Positions 35,101 through 43,789 of a DNA stretch of 64,000 nucleotides are shown here, piece after piece. Each line of letters starts with the position of its first letter. The stretch's first letter is position 1. Source of the stretch: Devosia naphthalenivorans (GTDB lineage Bacteria; Pseudomonadota; Alphaproteobacteria; Rhizobiales; Devosiaceae). A program made the translations under genes and the position numbers. The notes beneath the pieces were generated by a model that saw nothing but the letters and a program-made list of their open reading frames with translations, had not been told where the DNA came from and searched no databases. The stretch is taken from the NCBI RefSeq assembly GCF_003056355.1, contig NZ_PYVW01000001.1, positions 124,001-188,000 of the forward strand, written 5' to 3'.

Positions 35101-37326
35101 ATGCTTGAAAAATCTGGCTTTCTGGAACCACTGGCGCCCAAGTCGTCGGACCTCAAGACGATCGACCTCGAGCGGGTGCTTTCGCTGCTGCGCCGTCAGT
35201 CGCTCGTTCTTGGGCTGTGTATCGGGTTGGCGCTGCTGCTGGCGGCATTCTATCTGACGCTGGCGCCGCGCAACTACATGTCGGCTGGCCAGGTGCTGCT
35301 GGACCGTAACCTGGAGCAGGCTGCGGGTGAGGGTGGCACGGTGACCAGCAGCGTTGACATGGAAGCCCAGGTGCTCAACCAGATCGAAGTGCTCCGCTCC
35401 AGCCGCGTCGCTGCCGCGGTGGCGCAGGCGGAGAACCTGATGACCGATCAGGAGTTCCTCAATCCGCCGCCTTCGTTCAGCCAGCGCGTGCGCGGCCTCA
35501 TTCCCTTCATGAGCACGGAACGCCCGACCGATCTGGAGGCAAGTCTCGACGAAGTCGTGGGCATGCTGCGATCCAATGTGCAGGTTGATCGCATGGGACG
35601 CAGTTCGATCATTCGCATCGGCTATGAAGCCGCGACGCCCGAACTGGCACAACGCATTGCCCAGGCCTATGCCGAGGCGCTGCTGCAGGACCAGCTCAAT
35701 GCGGAGCTGGAAGCGACCAGCGCAGCGTCGGACTGGCTGCAGCAGCGGTTGGCCGAAATCGGTGAAAGCCAGCGCCAGGCCAGCCTTGCCATCGAGAATT
35801 ACCGCCGGCAAACCGGTCTTTCCGTAGGGCAGGACCGGAATCTGACGACCAAGCGCATCGAGAGCCTGTCCGAGCAACTGGCCGAGGCGCAGGCTGAGGC
35901 GGCCCGGCTGCGGGCTCTGTCCGGACAATTGGAAACCATCGTTGCCGCAGGGCCGGAGTCTGCCTCCAGCAATGTGTCGCTATTGAGCGACACGGCGGCC
36001 GATCCGGCTGAAATCGCGGCGCTGCGCACGCAGTCGGCGGCACTGATCAGCCGTATCGGCGAGGTCGAGGCCAATTTTGGCGAGGACCACCCGCAATTGC
36101 AGACGCTCCGCGCCGGGCAAGCGAGCCTTAACAGCCGCATCTATGCCCTGCTGCAGAACCTCGACCAGCAATACCGCACCCAGCTTTCCATCGCCGTACA
36201 GCAGGAAGCCGGCCTGCGCCGCGATATCGACGCCGAAGGCCAGAGCGCCGGCTCGATCAGCCAGGAGCAGGTGCGGCTCAATGAGCTGCAGCAACGCTCC
36301 GACGCACTGCGCTCGCTCTATAACAGCTATCTGCTGCGCTATGAGGAATCGGTGCAGCGCCAGAGCTTCCCGATCCCGTCCATTCGGATCGTGACGGACG
36401 CCTTGCTGCCCGAGCAGCCATCGAGCCCCAAGATCCTGGTGATCCTGGCCGCGGCCTTTATCGCCGGCTCGTTCCTTGGGGCCCTGGTGGGCACGTTCAA
36501 CGAACTGCGCGAAAGCGGCTTCCGCATCGGCTCCCAGGTGCGCCGCCATCTGGGGCTGCGGTTCCTGGGCTATGTTCCCAAGCTGCAGATCGACGCGAGC
36601 GCTCCGCCAGCCGATCGGCGCCGGGCCGTTCGCACCCTGATCCGCAGTGCTACCGGCCGGCGCATCGGCCGGCGTTGGGGCGGGCCCTACATGGAAACGC
36701 TCAAGGCCGCGCGCCTCGTGCTGCAGCCGATGGCCGATCGCGGCACAACGGTGGTCGGCGTCTTGTCCGCACTGCCTGGCGAGGGCAAATCGACCTTTGC
36801 CGCGTCGTTCTCCGAGATGCTGGCGGCCTCCGGCTCGCGCGTCCTCGTGATCGATGCCGACGAGAACGCACCGCAGGACCGCTCAAATCGTATCATGCCA
36901 TCGCAGATGGGTGATTGGCGCGCGGCGACGACCACCGATAACGAGACCGGCATCGTGACGCTCCCAGCTGCAGCGCCCGAAGCGGGAGCAGGGGACTTGT
37001 CCGGTGCAGCCATGCAGAAGGTGCTGAATGAAGCTCGCGGGCAGTTCGACTACGTCATCATCGACTTGCCCGCGCTGGGCATGGTGATCGATGCGCTGGC
37101 CGTCCTGCCGCTCACGGATGGTAGCATTCTAGTTACCGAATGGGGCAAGACGCCTCGTCGGCTACTGACCGGATTGATGGAGCGGGAGCCGGAACTGGCT
37201 GACTATATCGCCGGCGTGGTGCTCAACAATGTGGACCTCAACGCCCTGCCGAAATTCACCGATGCCGGTGGGCTGGAGCGGTTCGCCTACAACGCCGAAC
37301 AGCGGATGGAGGCGGCGCCCAACTAG
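35101..37326 (+). CDS. exoP: Exopolysaccharide co-polymerase / BY-kinase-like protein (ExoP-like)
   Basis: A 741-residue inner-membrane protein. A Wzz domain with a first membrane helix (about residues 38-60) is followed by a long periplasmic coiled-coil region, a second helix (about 440-460) and a cytoplasmic ATPase domain with Walker A PGEGKST (about 560), Walker A' VLVIDAD and a YVIIDLPA Walker B-like strand. This is the ExoP type, which controls chain length in succinoglycan synthesis. Unlike classical BY-kinases, the C-terminus after the ATPase is short and has a single Tyr, so Tyr-cluster phosphorylation may be absent or reduced. Confidence 0.88.
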   Translation: MLEKSGFLEPLAPKSSDLKTIDLERVLSLLRRQSLVLGLCIGLALLLAAFYLTLAPRNYMSAGQVLLDRNLEQAAGEGGTVTSSVDMEAQVLNQIEVLRSSRVAAAVAQAENLMTDQEFLNPPPSFSQRVRGLIPFMSTERPTDLEASLDEVVGMLRSNVQVDRMGRSSIIRIGYEAATPELAQRIAQAYAEALLQDQLNAELEATSAASDWLQQRLAEIGESQRQASLAIENYRRQTGLSVGQDRNLTTKRIESLSEQLAEAQAEAARLRALSGQLETIVAAGPESASSNVSLLSDTAADPAEIAALRTQSAALISRIGEVEANFGEDHPQLQTLRAGQASLNSRIYALLQNLDQQYRTQLSIAVQQEAGLRRDIDAEGQSAGSISQEQVRLNELQQRSDALRSLYNSYLLRYEESVQRQSFPIPSIRIVTDALLPEQPSSPKILVILAAAFIAGSFLGALVGTFNELRESGFRIGSQVRRHLGLRFLGYVPKLQIDASAPPADRRRAVRTLIRSATGRRIGRRWGGPYMETLKAARLVLQPMADRGTTVVGVLSALPGEGKSTFAASFSEMLAASGSRVLVIDADENAPQDRSNRIMPSQMGDWRAATTTDNETGIVTLPAAAPEAGAGDLSGAAMQKVLNEARGQFDYVIIDLPALGMVIDALAVLPLTDGSILVTEWGKTPRRLLTGLMEREPELADYIAGVVLNNVDLNALPKFTDAGGLERFAYNAEQRMEAAPN

Positions 37327-37344
37327 GGCGCCGTCCACTCATGG

Positions 37345-38256
37345 TTATTCAGCGGCGATTCTGAAGCCTTCGGTCAGCGTCTCGTTCAGGCCCAGCCGGG
37401 CGAGCGCCGCCAGGAAGTCGTCGCCGATATCTTCGCGATCCAGCGCATAGGCCACGTTGGCGGTGAGGAAGCCGATCTTGGAGCCGCAGTCGAAGGACTG
37501 GCCGTCATACTTGACGCCGGTGAAATTCTGCTGCGTCATCAATGTCTGCATGGCATCGGTGATCTGGATTTCGCCACCGGCGCCGCGCGGCTGGTCCGCC
37601 AGCAGGTTGAATACCTCCGGCTGCAGAATGTAGCGGCCCGAGATGATGAGGTTGGATGGCGCATCCGCCACTGCAGGTTTTTCGACCATGCCATTGATGC
37701 GGAAGCTTTTATCGTCGCCTTCGCCGCGCCCTACAACGCCGTAGGAGGATACCTCGGCCATGGGCACTTCCTCGACCGCGACGACATTGCCGCCGGTGGC
37801 TTCGTAGGTATCCATCATCTGCTTGAGCACGCCGCGCTCGGCCTTGAACAGCATGTCTGGCAGAAGCAGGGCGAAGGGTTGATCCCCCACGATATCGCGG
37901 GCGCACCATACTGCGTGGCCGAGCCCCAGGGGCTCTTGTTGCCGGGTGAAGCTGGTGCGGCCGGCCGAGGGCAGGTCGCGCTGCAGTTCACGCAATATGC
38001 CGGTCTTGCCGCGAACCTCTAGCGTCGCTTCGAGCTCGAACTGGCGGTCGAAATGGTCTTCGATGACACCCTTGTTTCGGCCGGTCACGAAAACGAAGTG
38101 CGTGATTCCCGCCTCGCGCGCTTCATCCACCGCATATTGGATCAGCGGACGATCGACGACTGTGAGCATCTCTTTGGGCATGGCCTTCGTCGCAGGCAAG
38201 AAACGGGTTCCCAGTCCTGCAACGGGAAATACGGCAGTCGTTACACGTTTTGGCAA
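37345..38256 (-). CDS. galU: UTP-glucose-1-phosphate uridylyltransferase (GalU/ExoN)
   Basis: A 303-residue nucleotidyltransferase. Motif [18 protein letters not shown] near residue 13 binds UTP; VEKP, LLLPDML and the DCGSK segment complete the active site. It makes UDP-glucose for the glycosyltransferases and trehalose or glycogen metabolism. The frame is open to 38307, but AAGGAGAG four bases before a TTG at 38256 fixes the start; the resulting length matches GalU. It is on the opposite strand to the flanking exo genes, so it has its own promoter in 38257-38687. Confidence 0.9.
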   Translation of the reverse strand: MPKRVTTAVFPVAGLGTRFLPATKAMPKEMLTVVDRPLIQYAVDEAREAGITHFVFVTGRNKGVIEDHFDRQFELEATLEVRGKTGILRELQRDLPSAGRTSFTRQQEPLGLGHAVWCARDIVGDQPFALLLPDMLFKAERGVLKQMMDTYEATGGNVVAVEEVPMAEVSSYGVVGRGEGDDKSFRINGMVEKPAVADAPSNLIISGRYILQPEVFNLLADQPRGAGGEIQITDAMQTLMTQQNFTGVKYDGQSFDCGSKIGFLTANVAYALDREDIGDDFLAALARLGLNETLTEGFRIAAE

Positions 38257-38687
38257 TTCACTCTCCTTGAAATGAGAAAACGAGTGAATTGGACCATGAC
38301 CCGGCAAGTCCAGCCACCTAAAATTGCTGGTGAAGCTGCATGGCTCGATTGCAGATATGCTGTTGATCTTGCTTGCCCAGCTTCAACGTGATTAGGTCAG
38401 ATTTTAGCCGTATTGTCACGGCTCTGTCATGTTTTCTTTCAAGTTGATCTAAGAACTTTACAGTAAATTCGAGTTGGCAGCCCCAGTTCCAAGTAGATGA
38501 ACGGCCCGGAGAGAACAGGCGGGGCGCTTCCTCAACGCAGACGTGATCGAAGGTCCTATTTGCCCTTTGGCGTGAGGGTTGTATTTACCCGAAGTTGGTA
38601 GAGAGTTGTGGGGCGCTGAGGGTGTCCGGCAGAAGATAGGCCAGCTATCGCTGCCGAGGGCCGTAACGGCGTCGTGGGGAGGTTTTT
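38257..38687. other. Intergenic region upstream of galU
   Basis: No gene seen in 431 bases. It should contain the galU promoter and that of the small protein at 38688. A 6-bp dyad AGCCGT (38406-38411)/ACGGCT (38418-38423) is the only clear structure noticed. Confidence 0.5.
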
Positions 38688-38870
38688 GTGGAGCCAAAGC
38701 TGCCTGATGACGGCCGAGCGCGCGACGCCCGGCTAGTGGCGTCCCCCTCTGCCCGTGATCGTACAACGCTCCCCTGGCCCTGGGGCCTGGTTGCCATCGG
38801 CGTCATGGCGCTGGCTTGGGTCGGCATTTACCTGCTGTGGAATGGCGTGGCGTTCCTGTTTGGCTGGTAG
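38688..38870 (+). CDS. Small membrane protein
   Basis: A 60-residue protein with a charged N-terminus (PKLPDDGRARDARL) and one membrane helix (WGLVAIGVMALAWVGIYLLW). It starts with GTG; GGGGAGG five bases earlier makes the start convincing. It lies between galU and exoY, but no exopolysaccharide role is known. I do not recognise the family. Confidence 0.6.
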   Translation: MEPKLPDDGRARDARLVASPSARDRTTLPWPWGLVAIGVMALAWVGIYLLWNGVAFLFGW

Positions 38871-39287
38871 GCCGTATCTCAGCTTTTCAGTCCTGCATTA
38901 TTTGCACGGCTTGGCCGGCTAAGAACAACTCCACAGATAGTCTTTGAGACCTGCCAGAGCCTGGCTCTTTTGACTTTACCCGCTGATTTGCCTATGAATT
39001 CGGACAGCGATTTTGGGTAAATTTATGACGAAGGCCCGCATCGCAGCTATGCGCCCCGGGCGTTGCCTCGCATTTCCGATCATGTTTGCCTGACCTCGAC
39101 AGCGCAGCATCGTCCAGTGAAGGACGGGGCGCGGTTATGAACGGCGCGCCCGGCGAAAGGGCGAACTGACGACTTCGATGTGCCTGGATCACGTGCGCGC
39201 CTGTGTGCCTTCGCGATCCATGTCCAATGTCCAGACGAACGGGGAAGCGCCGCATGTTCAAAGTCTCAAACTTTGCGAGAGAGCGTC
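38871..39287. other. Intergenic region upstream of exoY
   Basis: About 417 bases with no supported gene. The exoY promoter region is expected here. I see no clear operator or repeat. Confidence 0.45.
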
Positions 39288-39959
39288 ATGTCGATCACAA
39301 ATGCTGAAGTCGGCCCACCGGACGGGCAGTCCAATTCCGGCACGAAGCGAGGGCTCGGCACAAAGCGGACCTTCGACGTCATGGTTGCTACGGCCATGTT
39401 GCTGTTTGCGCTGCCAGCCATGTTCTTCATCGCCGTCATCATGTTTTCTACCGACCGCGGACCGATCCTGTTTTCGCATGAGCGGATCGGGCAAAACGGC
39501 AAGAGGTTCCGGTGCCTCAAGTTCCGCTCGATGGTTGTCGACTCCCAGGAAGCGCTGCGCCGCCACCTGGAATTGTTCCCCCAGGCGCGAGCCGAATGGG
39601 AAGCGACGCAGAAGCTGCGCGACGATCCCCGCATTACCCCGCTCGGACGCTTCCTGCGCGTGACCAGCCTTGATGAGCTGCCCCAGCTCATCAACGTCAT
39701 CAAGGGCGACATGAGCCTCGTTGGCCCGCGCCCTATCGTCCAGGACGAGGTGGTCCGCTATGCCGATCAGATCGAGCACTACGCCGCCGTTCGCCCGGGC
39801 ATCACCGGATTGTGGCAGGTCAGCGGTCGTAGCGACGTTGACTATGAGCAGCGTGTCCAGCTCGACACGCTCTATGTCCGCGAGTGGTCGTTCATTGGCG
39901 ATCTCGTGATCATGCTCAAGACCGTCAAGGTCGTCGTTCTGCGCACCGGTAGTCGGTAA
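39288..39959 (+). CDS. exoY: Exopolysaccharide initiating sugar-phosphate transferase (ExoY-like)
   Basis: A 223-residue bacterial sugar transferase. One N-terminal membrane helix (MLLFALPAMFFIAVIMF) is followed by the catalytic domain with KFRSMVVDS, the SLDELPQLINVIKGDMSLVGPRP core and RPGITGLWQVSGRS. ExoY-type enzymes transfer a sugar-1-phosphate, galactose in succinoglycan, to undecaprenyl phosphate to begin the repeat unit. An earlier in-frame start at 39180 gives an unlikely leader, so the ATG at 39288 is used. Confidence 0.87.
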   Translation: MSITNAEVGPPDGQSNSGTKRGLGTKRTFDVMVATAMLLFALPAMFFIAVIMFSTDRGPILFSHERIGQNGKRFRCLKFRSMVVDSQEALRRHLELFPQARAEWEATQKLRDDPRITPLGRFLRVTSLDELPQLINVIKGDMSLVGPRPIVQDEVVRYADQIEHYAAVRPGITGLWQVSGRSDVDYEQRVQLDTLYVREWSFIGDLVIMLKTVKVVVLRTGSR

Positions 39960-39971
39960 AAGGAGACCAAA

Positions 39972-40352
39972 ATGGTACTGCTTTCACTTCGTCCTCGTGC
40001 CTTCCGCACCCGCAATCCCGGCCGCGATGCCGAAACGGACGAGGCGCGCCTCGGCACGATCAGCAATGCCATTTCCATGGCGCTGGCAGACGCCCGCCGC
40101 GAGCGTGATGGATTGGGCCAGCGCATGAACCTCTACTACGCCCAGGCGGCATCGCTGCTGGACAATTCGCCAGATTACGGCAAGCGCAATCGCACGGACG
40201 AAGCTGCCATCGGTTCGGCTGAGAACAGCGCCGCGCGCGCCCGCCGGCGCGTCGCGCATCTCGATGTCCAGATCGAGAAGCTCGAAGGCCTGCTGGCGCA
40301 AGTCAACGGCACCTTTGCCACCGATGCCCAGCCCAGCGAAGGCGTCGCCTGA
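39972..40352 (+). CDS. Uncharacterised coiled-coil protein in exopolysaccharide cluster
   Basis: A 126-residue protein with no signal or membrane helix. It is rich in Arg, Ala and Glu, with a predicted coiled coil in the second half (SARARRRVAHLDVQIEKLEGLL). It sits between exoY (13 bases upstream) and a GT2 gene (24 bases downstream) on the same strand, so it is very likely co-expressed with the EPS genes. I do not know the family. It might be a small cytoplasmic partner of ExoP or ExoY, which is only a guess. Confidence 0.6.
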   Translation: MVLLSLRPRAFRTRNPGRDAETDEARLGTISNAISMALADARRERDGLGQRMNLYYAQAASLLDNSPDYGKRNRTDEAAIGSAENSAARARRRVAHLDVQIEKLEGLLAQVNGTFATDAQPSEGVA

Positions 40353-40375
40353 AGGCGGCGCGGCAGACCAGTAGC

Positions 40376-41569
40376 ATGCAGCCCCTGAACGGACAGGCTT
40401 CGGCCAGGCCGCGCGTCAGCGTGATCATGGCCAACTACCAGGCGGGCGACAAGATCGTGCCCGCCTTGGAATCCGTGCTTGCCCAGACCATGCCGGACCT
40501 GGAAGTGATCGTCAGTGACGACGCCTCCCAGGATGACAGCATCGCACTGGTGCGTGCCAGGATGGCTGCGGACCCACGTATTCGCCTGATCGAGAACCCC
40601 GCCAACCGGGGGCCGGCCCATTGCCGCAACCAGGCCCTGGCTGTTGCCCTTGGCGAATGGGTCGCGATCGTTGACTCTGACGACATCATCCATCCCGAGC
40701 GCTTCGAGCGGCTCCTTGCCGCAGCAGCGCACCACCACGCCGATATCGTGGCGGATGACCTGCTGTTGTTCCATGAGGATGGCAGTCCTCCTCGTCTGAT
40801 GCTGGGCGAGGAAGCGCGCGGCAGTTTCGCGGTTTCGGCGCAGGATTGGGTACTGGCCGGCCTCGATGGCTCGCCGGCGCTTGGCTACCTCAAGCCGATG
40901 ATCCGTGCCGAACGCCTCACCCGGTTCCGCTATGACGAAGCCCTGCGTATTGGCGAGGACTACGATTTCGTACTCCGCCTGCTGCTGGCGGGCGCGCGCA
41001 TGGTAATCGCGCCGGAGCCGTTCTACCTCTACCGGCGGCATTCCGCATCCATTTCGCATCGCCTTTCCGTACCGGACATGGAGGCCATGGCCCAGCGCCA
41101 GCAGGATCTGGCTGACGCGCACCAACCCCTACCAATTGAGCTTTCGGCCGCCTTCGCCCGGCGGCTTTCAGAACTGCGATCGGGACTGCGCTACGAGCAA
41201 CTCGTCGCCAGCATAAAGCAGCGCAAACCAGCCGATGCGCTGGCCTTGCTGCTGCGCGACCCAGCTCATCTGCTCCGCCTTTGGGCTTCGTTCAGCGAGG
41301 GACGCCGGCGCCGGAATGCGCAACCAATTGCTCCCCAGAGCCGGGATTTGATCGTCCTTGGCGGGCAGGGCACCTCCGGCCCGGGGAAACTGGTTCCCGA
41401 TTATGTGCCTCCCCACCTGGTCGACTGGTCAATCCCTCGTCCGCGCTCGACATGGTGCGAACTGGCGGCTCACGCCAAAGGGCGCTGTGTCGCGCTGGAT
41501 CAGGCGGGGCGCTACGCCGCCGGCTTCATTCCAGAGGCGATCCTCGACAAGCCGGAGGTCGCATCATGA
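40376..41569 (+). CDS. Glycosyltransferase family 2 (ExoU/ExoW/ExoO-like)
   Basis: A 397-residue GT2 enzyme with VSVIMANYQAGDKIVPAL at the N-terminus, the nucleotide-binding SDDASQDDS, NRGPAHCRNQAL, DSDD metal site (IVDSDDIIHPERF) and RIGEDYDFVLRLL acceptor motif. A C-terminal extension of about 120 residues has no known domain. It is one of the later-acting transferases of a succinoglycan-like pathway; which one is not clear. Its stop overlaps the polymerase start (ATGA). Confidence 0.8.
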   Translation: MQPLNGQASARPRVSVIMANYQAGDKIVPALESVLAQTMPDLEVIVSDDASQDDSIALVRARMAADPRIRLIENPANRGPAHCRNQALAVALGEWVAIVDSDDIIHPERFERLLAAAAHHHADIVADDLLLFHEDGSPPRLMLGEEARGSFAVSAQDWVLAGLDGSPALGYLKPMIRAERLTRFRYDEALRIGEDYDFVLRLLLAGARMVIAPEPFYLYRRHSASISHRLSVPDMEAMAQRQQDLADAHQPLPIELSAAFARRLSELRSGLRYEQLVASIKQRKPADALALLLRDPAHLLRLWASFSEGRRRRNAQPIAPQSRDLIVLGGQGTSGPGKLVPDYVPPHLVDWSIPRPRSTWCELAAHAKGRCVALDQAGRYAAGFIPEAILDKPEVAS

Positions 41570-42858
41570 ACACGGCCCCTCTGCGCGTGACGATAGATCA
41601 GGCCTACATCCTGGCTTTCGGCGCCTTTGCCGCCCTGGTGCTCAACGCCATGTTCGGCTCGCTCGCGGCCCTGACATTTCTAGGGTGTGGCGGGTTGCTG
41701 ATCGTCAGCAATCCTGCCGCCAGCATCGATAGCCTGCGCCGCTGGTGGTTCGTATTGCTGCTGCCCGCCTTTTGCCTGCTGACGGCGCTGTGGTCGCAAT
41801 ATCCCAGCAACTCCTTGCGTTACGGGCTGCAACTGACCTTCACCTTCGTCGTTGCCATCGTGCTGACGGGGCGGCTGTCGACTGCTTCGCTGATGCGCAT
41901 GATGTTCATTGTCTATGGCATCGGGGTAATCGCCAGCATTCTGTTTGGCCGCACCGGCACCGGCGGTGTCTGGTTGGGTGTGTTTGGCAGCAAGAATGCT
42001 TTCGCTGCCCATATCGCGGTGTTTGCCCTGATCGCGGTTGCCGTGGCCGCGGACGAGAATTCCAACTGGGTGCTGCGCCTCCTCGGCGCCGCGGGGGCTG
42101 TCGCTTCGGCTCCGCTGCTCGCCCTGGCGCAGTCGGCCGGTGCCAGCCTCATGGTTGCGCCATGCGTTGCCATTGTCCTGCTGAGCATCCTCTCGGTTCG
42201 CCTGAGCGGCATGCAACGGCTCTTCCTGATCGTCATGCTGACGGTGATCAGTGCTGCCTTCGCTCTCGTGGTCATAACCATGGGCGATACGCTGCTCGCC
42301 GGCATTCTCGAAGGATCGGGCAAGGACGCGACCCTGACCGGGCGCACGGACCTTTGGGCAACGGGGCTCAGCTACATCGCCGAGCGGCCACTTCAAGGCC
42401 TGGGCTATCGCTCGTTCTGGGTCACTGGCTTCGCTCCGGCCGAAGAGCTCTGGGCCATGTTCGGCGTGCCTTCCGGGGCCGGTTTCAACTTTCACAACAC
42501 CTATATTTCCAACGCCGTGGAGATCGGCCTGATTGGCCTCGGGCTCCAGATCGCTATCATGTATGGCGGCGCGATCCTGATGGCGGCCCTGACCTTCGCG
42601 CGGCCCAATGCGCCGAATGCCCTGCTTTTGGCCCTGCAGACGCTGATGATCCTGCGCAGCTTCATCGAGGTGGAGGTGTTCTTCGAATTCTCCATCCGCT
42701 CCATCATGGGCGTCGCCACCCTCATATATGCCGCCGCCGGGCTTATTGCCTTGCGCCGGCCTTCGGCTGCCCCAAGGCGGCCGCACCTTTCCAAAGGACT
42801 ACTGAGCCATGTCGCAGTACCAGCCCGACCTCGTCCACTTCCGCACCCCGACCTATAA
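41566..42858 (+). CDS. exoQ: Exopolysaccharide polymerase (ExoQ/Wzy-like O-antigen ligase family)
   Basis: A 430-residue integral membrane protein with about ten helices and the Wzy_C/O-antigen ligase type periplasmic region (GRTDLWATGLSYIAERPLQGLGYRSFW, then FNFHNTYISNAVEIGLIG). ExoQ joins repeat units into high-molecular-weight polymer in the periplasm. The ATG at 41566 overlaps the previous stop. Its last 50 bases overlap the start of the next gene, which is unusually long for this operon. Confidence 0.82.
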   Translation: MNTAPLRVTIDQAYILAFGAFAALVLNAMFGSLAALTFLGCGGLLIVSNPAASIDSLRRWWFVLLLPAFCLLTALWSQYPSNSLRYGLQLTFTFVVAIVLTGRLSTASLMRMMFIVYGIGVIASILFGRTGTGGVWLGVFGSKNAFAAHIAVFALIAVAVAADENSNWVLRLLGAAGAVASAPLLALAQSAGASLMVAPCVAIVLLSILSVRLSGMQRLFLIVMLTVISAAFALVVITMGDTLLAGILEGSGKDATLTGRTDLWATGLSYIAERPLQGLGYRSFWVTGFAPAEELWAMFGVPSGAGFNFHNTYISNAVEIGLIGLGLQIAIMYGGAILMAALTFARPNAPNALLLALQTLMILRSFIEVEVFFEFSIRSIMGVATLIYAAAGLIALRRPSAAPRRPHLSKGLLSHVAVPARPRPLPHPDL

Positions 42859-43789
42859 GCGTCCCGAGGCATTGCGCCGGGCGCTGGAGTCGATGATCGC
42901 GCAGAGTTCGCCGCACTGGGTCTGCGACGTCTACGATGATGACCCGGCCGAGGCCGGTCGCGCCGTCGTGGAAGCCCTGGGCGACAAGCGCATCCATTAC
43001 ACCGCCAACAAGCCGCAGCTGTTCGCCTCGCGCAATATCGACCATTGCTTCACTGCCGAGAACCCGCATGGCGCGGAGTTCTTCTGTGTGGTCGAGGACG
43101 ATAATTTCCTGATGCCGAGCTTTTGCGCTGACAACATCGCCCTGTCGCGACGGGAGGGCGTCGAGATCGTGCTGCGCAACCAGGTGATCGAATATTCCAG
43201 CGGCACCTCTTCTGCCCGCGTCGGTACGGTGGGCGTGCTCGACGACCTGTTTACGGAAGGGCGCTTTGCAGCCGATGAATTCCGCCTGGCCTTGTTGGCC
43301 GGCATCGGCGTTTCCAACGGTGGCCTGTTCTGGTCGGTGCGGACCAGATCGCCGCTCGAGATCCAATATTCCTGCACCGCGACGCTGCAGGAATATCTGC
43401 GCACCTATTCCATCACCGAACCGGTTTACGTCGCCATGGAGCCGCTCGCAGTGTGGGCAGAAAATGCGGAGCAAACTACACGAAATGCGGAGCTAAATGC
43501 GGGGTACCTTCGTCGCGAACTCGATCTAAAGCGAAGCGTGCAGGCCCTTCGCCGCATGGTCTGGGACCAGACCAGTCCAGAACAACGGGCCGCCTTCATG
43601 ACCAATCCACGCTTTGCCGCCCCAGCCGGCGTGCGCGCCACCCATGTCGGAAAAGCCCTTATATCGGAACAGCTTACGCGCCATGTCTCCCACTTTGATG
43701 CCCTCCGGCTGCGCGCCCGCGGCCTGATGATCCGCGTCCTCGGCCGCCTGACGCCCGAGTTCGACCAGTTCGTCGCCTCCCGCCAATGA
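42809..43789 (+). CDS. Glycosyltransferase family 2-like protein
   Basis: A 326-residue protein with a GT-A-like start (VHFRTPTYKRPEALRRALESM) and an ED/DD-containing strand (CVVEDDNFLMPSF). The first half resembles GT2 sugar transferases; the C-terminal third, with a short NAE repeat near residues 222-231, is not familiar. It overlaps the polymerase gene before it by 50 bases and the flippase gene after it by 4. It probably acts in the same EPS pathway; the sugar it adds is unknown. Confidence 0.7.
   Translation: MSQYQPDLVHFRTPTYKRPEALRRALESMIAQSSPHWVCDVYDDDPAEAGRAVVEALGDKRIHYTANKPQLFASRNIDHCFTAENPHGAEFFCVVEDDNFLMPSFCADNIALSRREGVEIVLRNQVIEYSSGTSSARVGTVGVLDDLFTEGRFAADEFRLALLAGIGVSNGGLFWSVRTRSPLEIQYSCTATLQEYLRTYSITEPVYVAMEPLAVWAENAEQTTRNAELNAGYLRRELDLKRSVQALRRMVWDQTSPEQRAAFMTNPRFAAPAGVRATHVGKALISEQLTRHVSHFDALRLRARGLMIRVLGRLTPEFDQFVASRQ

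Noticed and set aside
37314..37332. GGCGCCC/GGGCGCC dyad between exoP and galU as a terminator
   Set aside because: Overlaps the exoP coding end and lacks a T-run on either strand.
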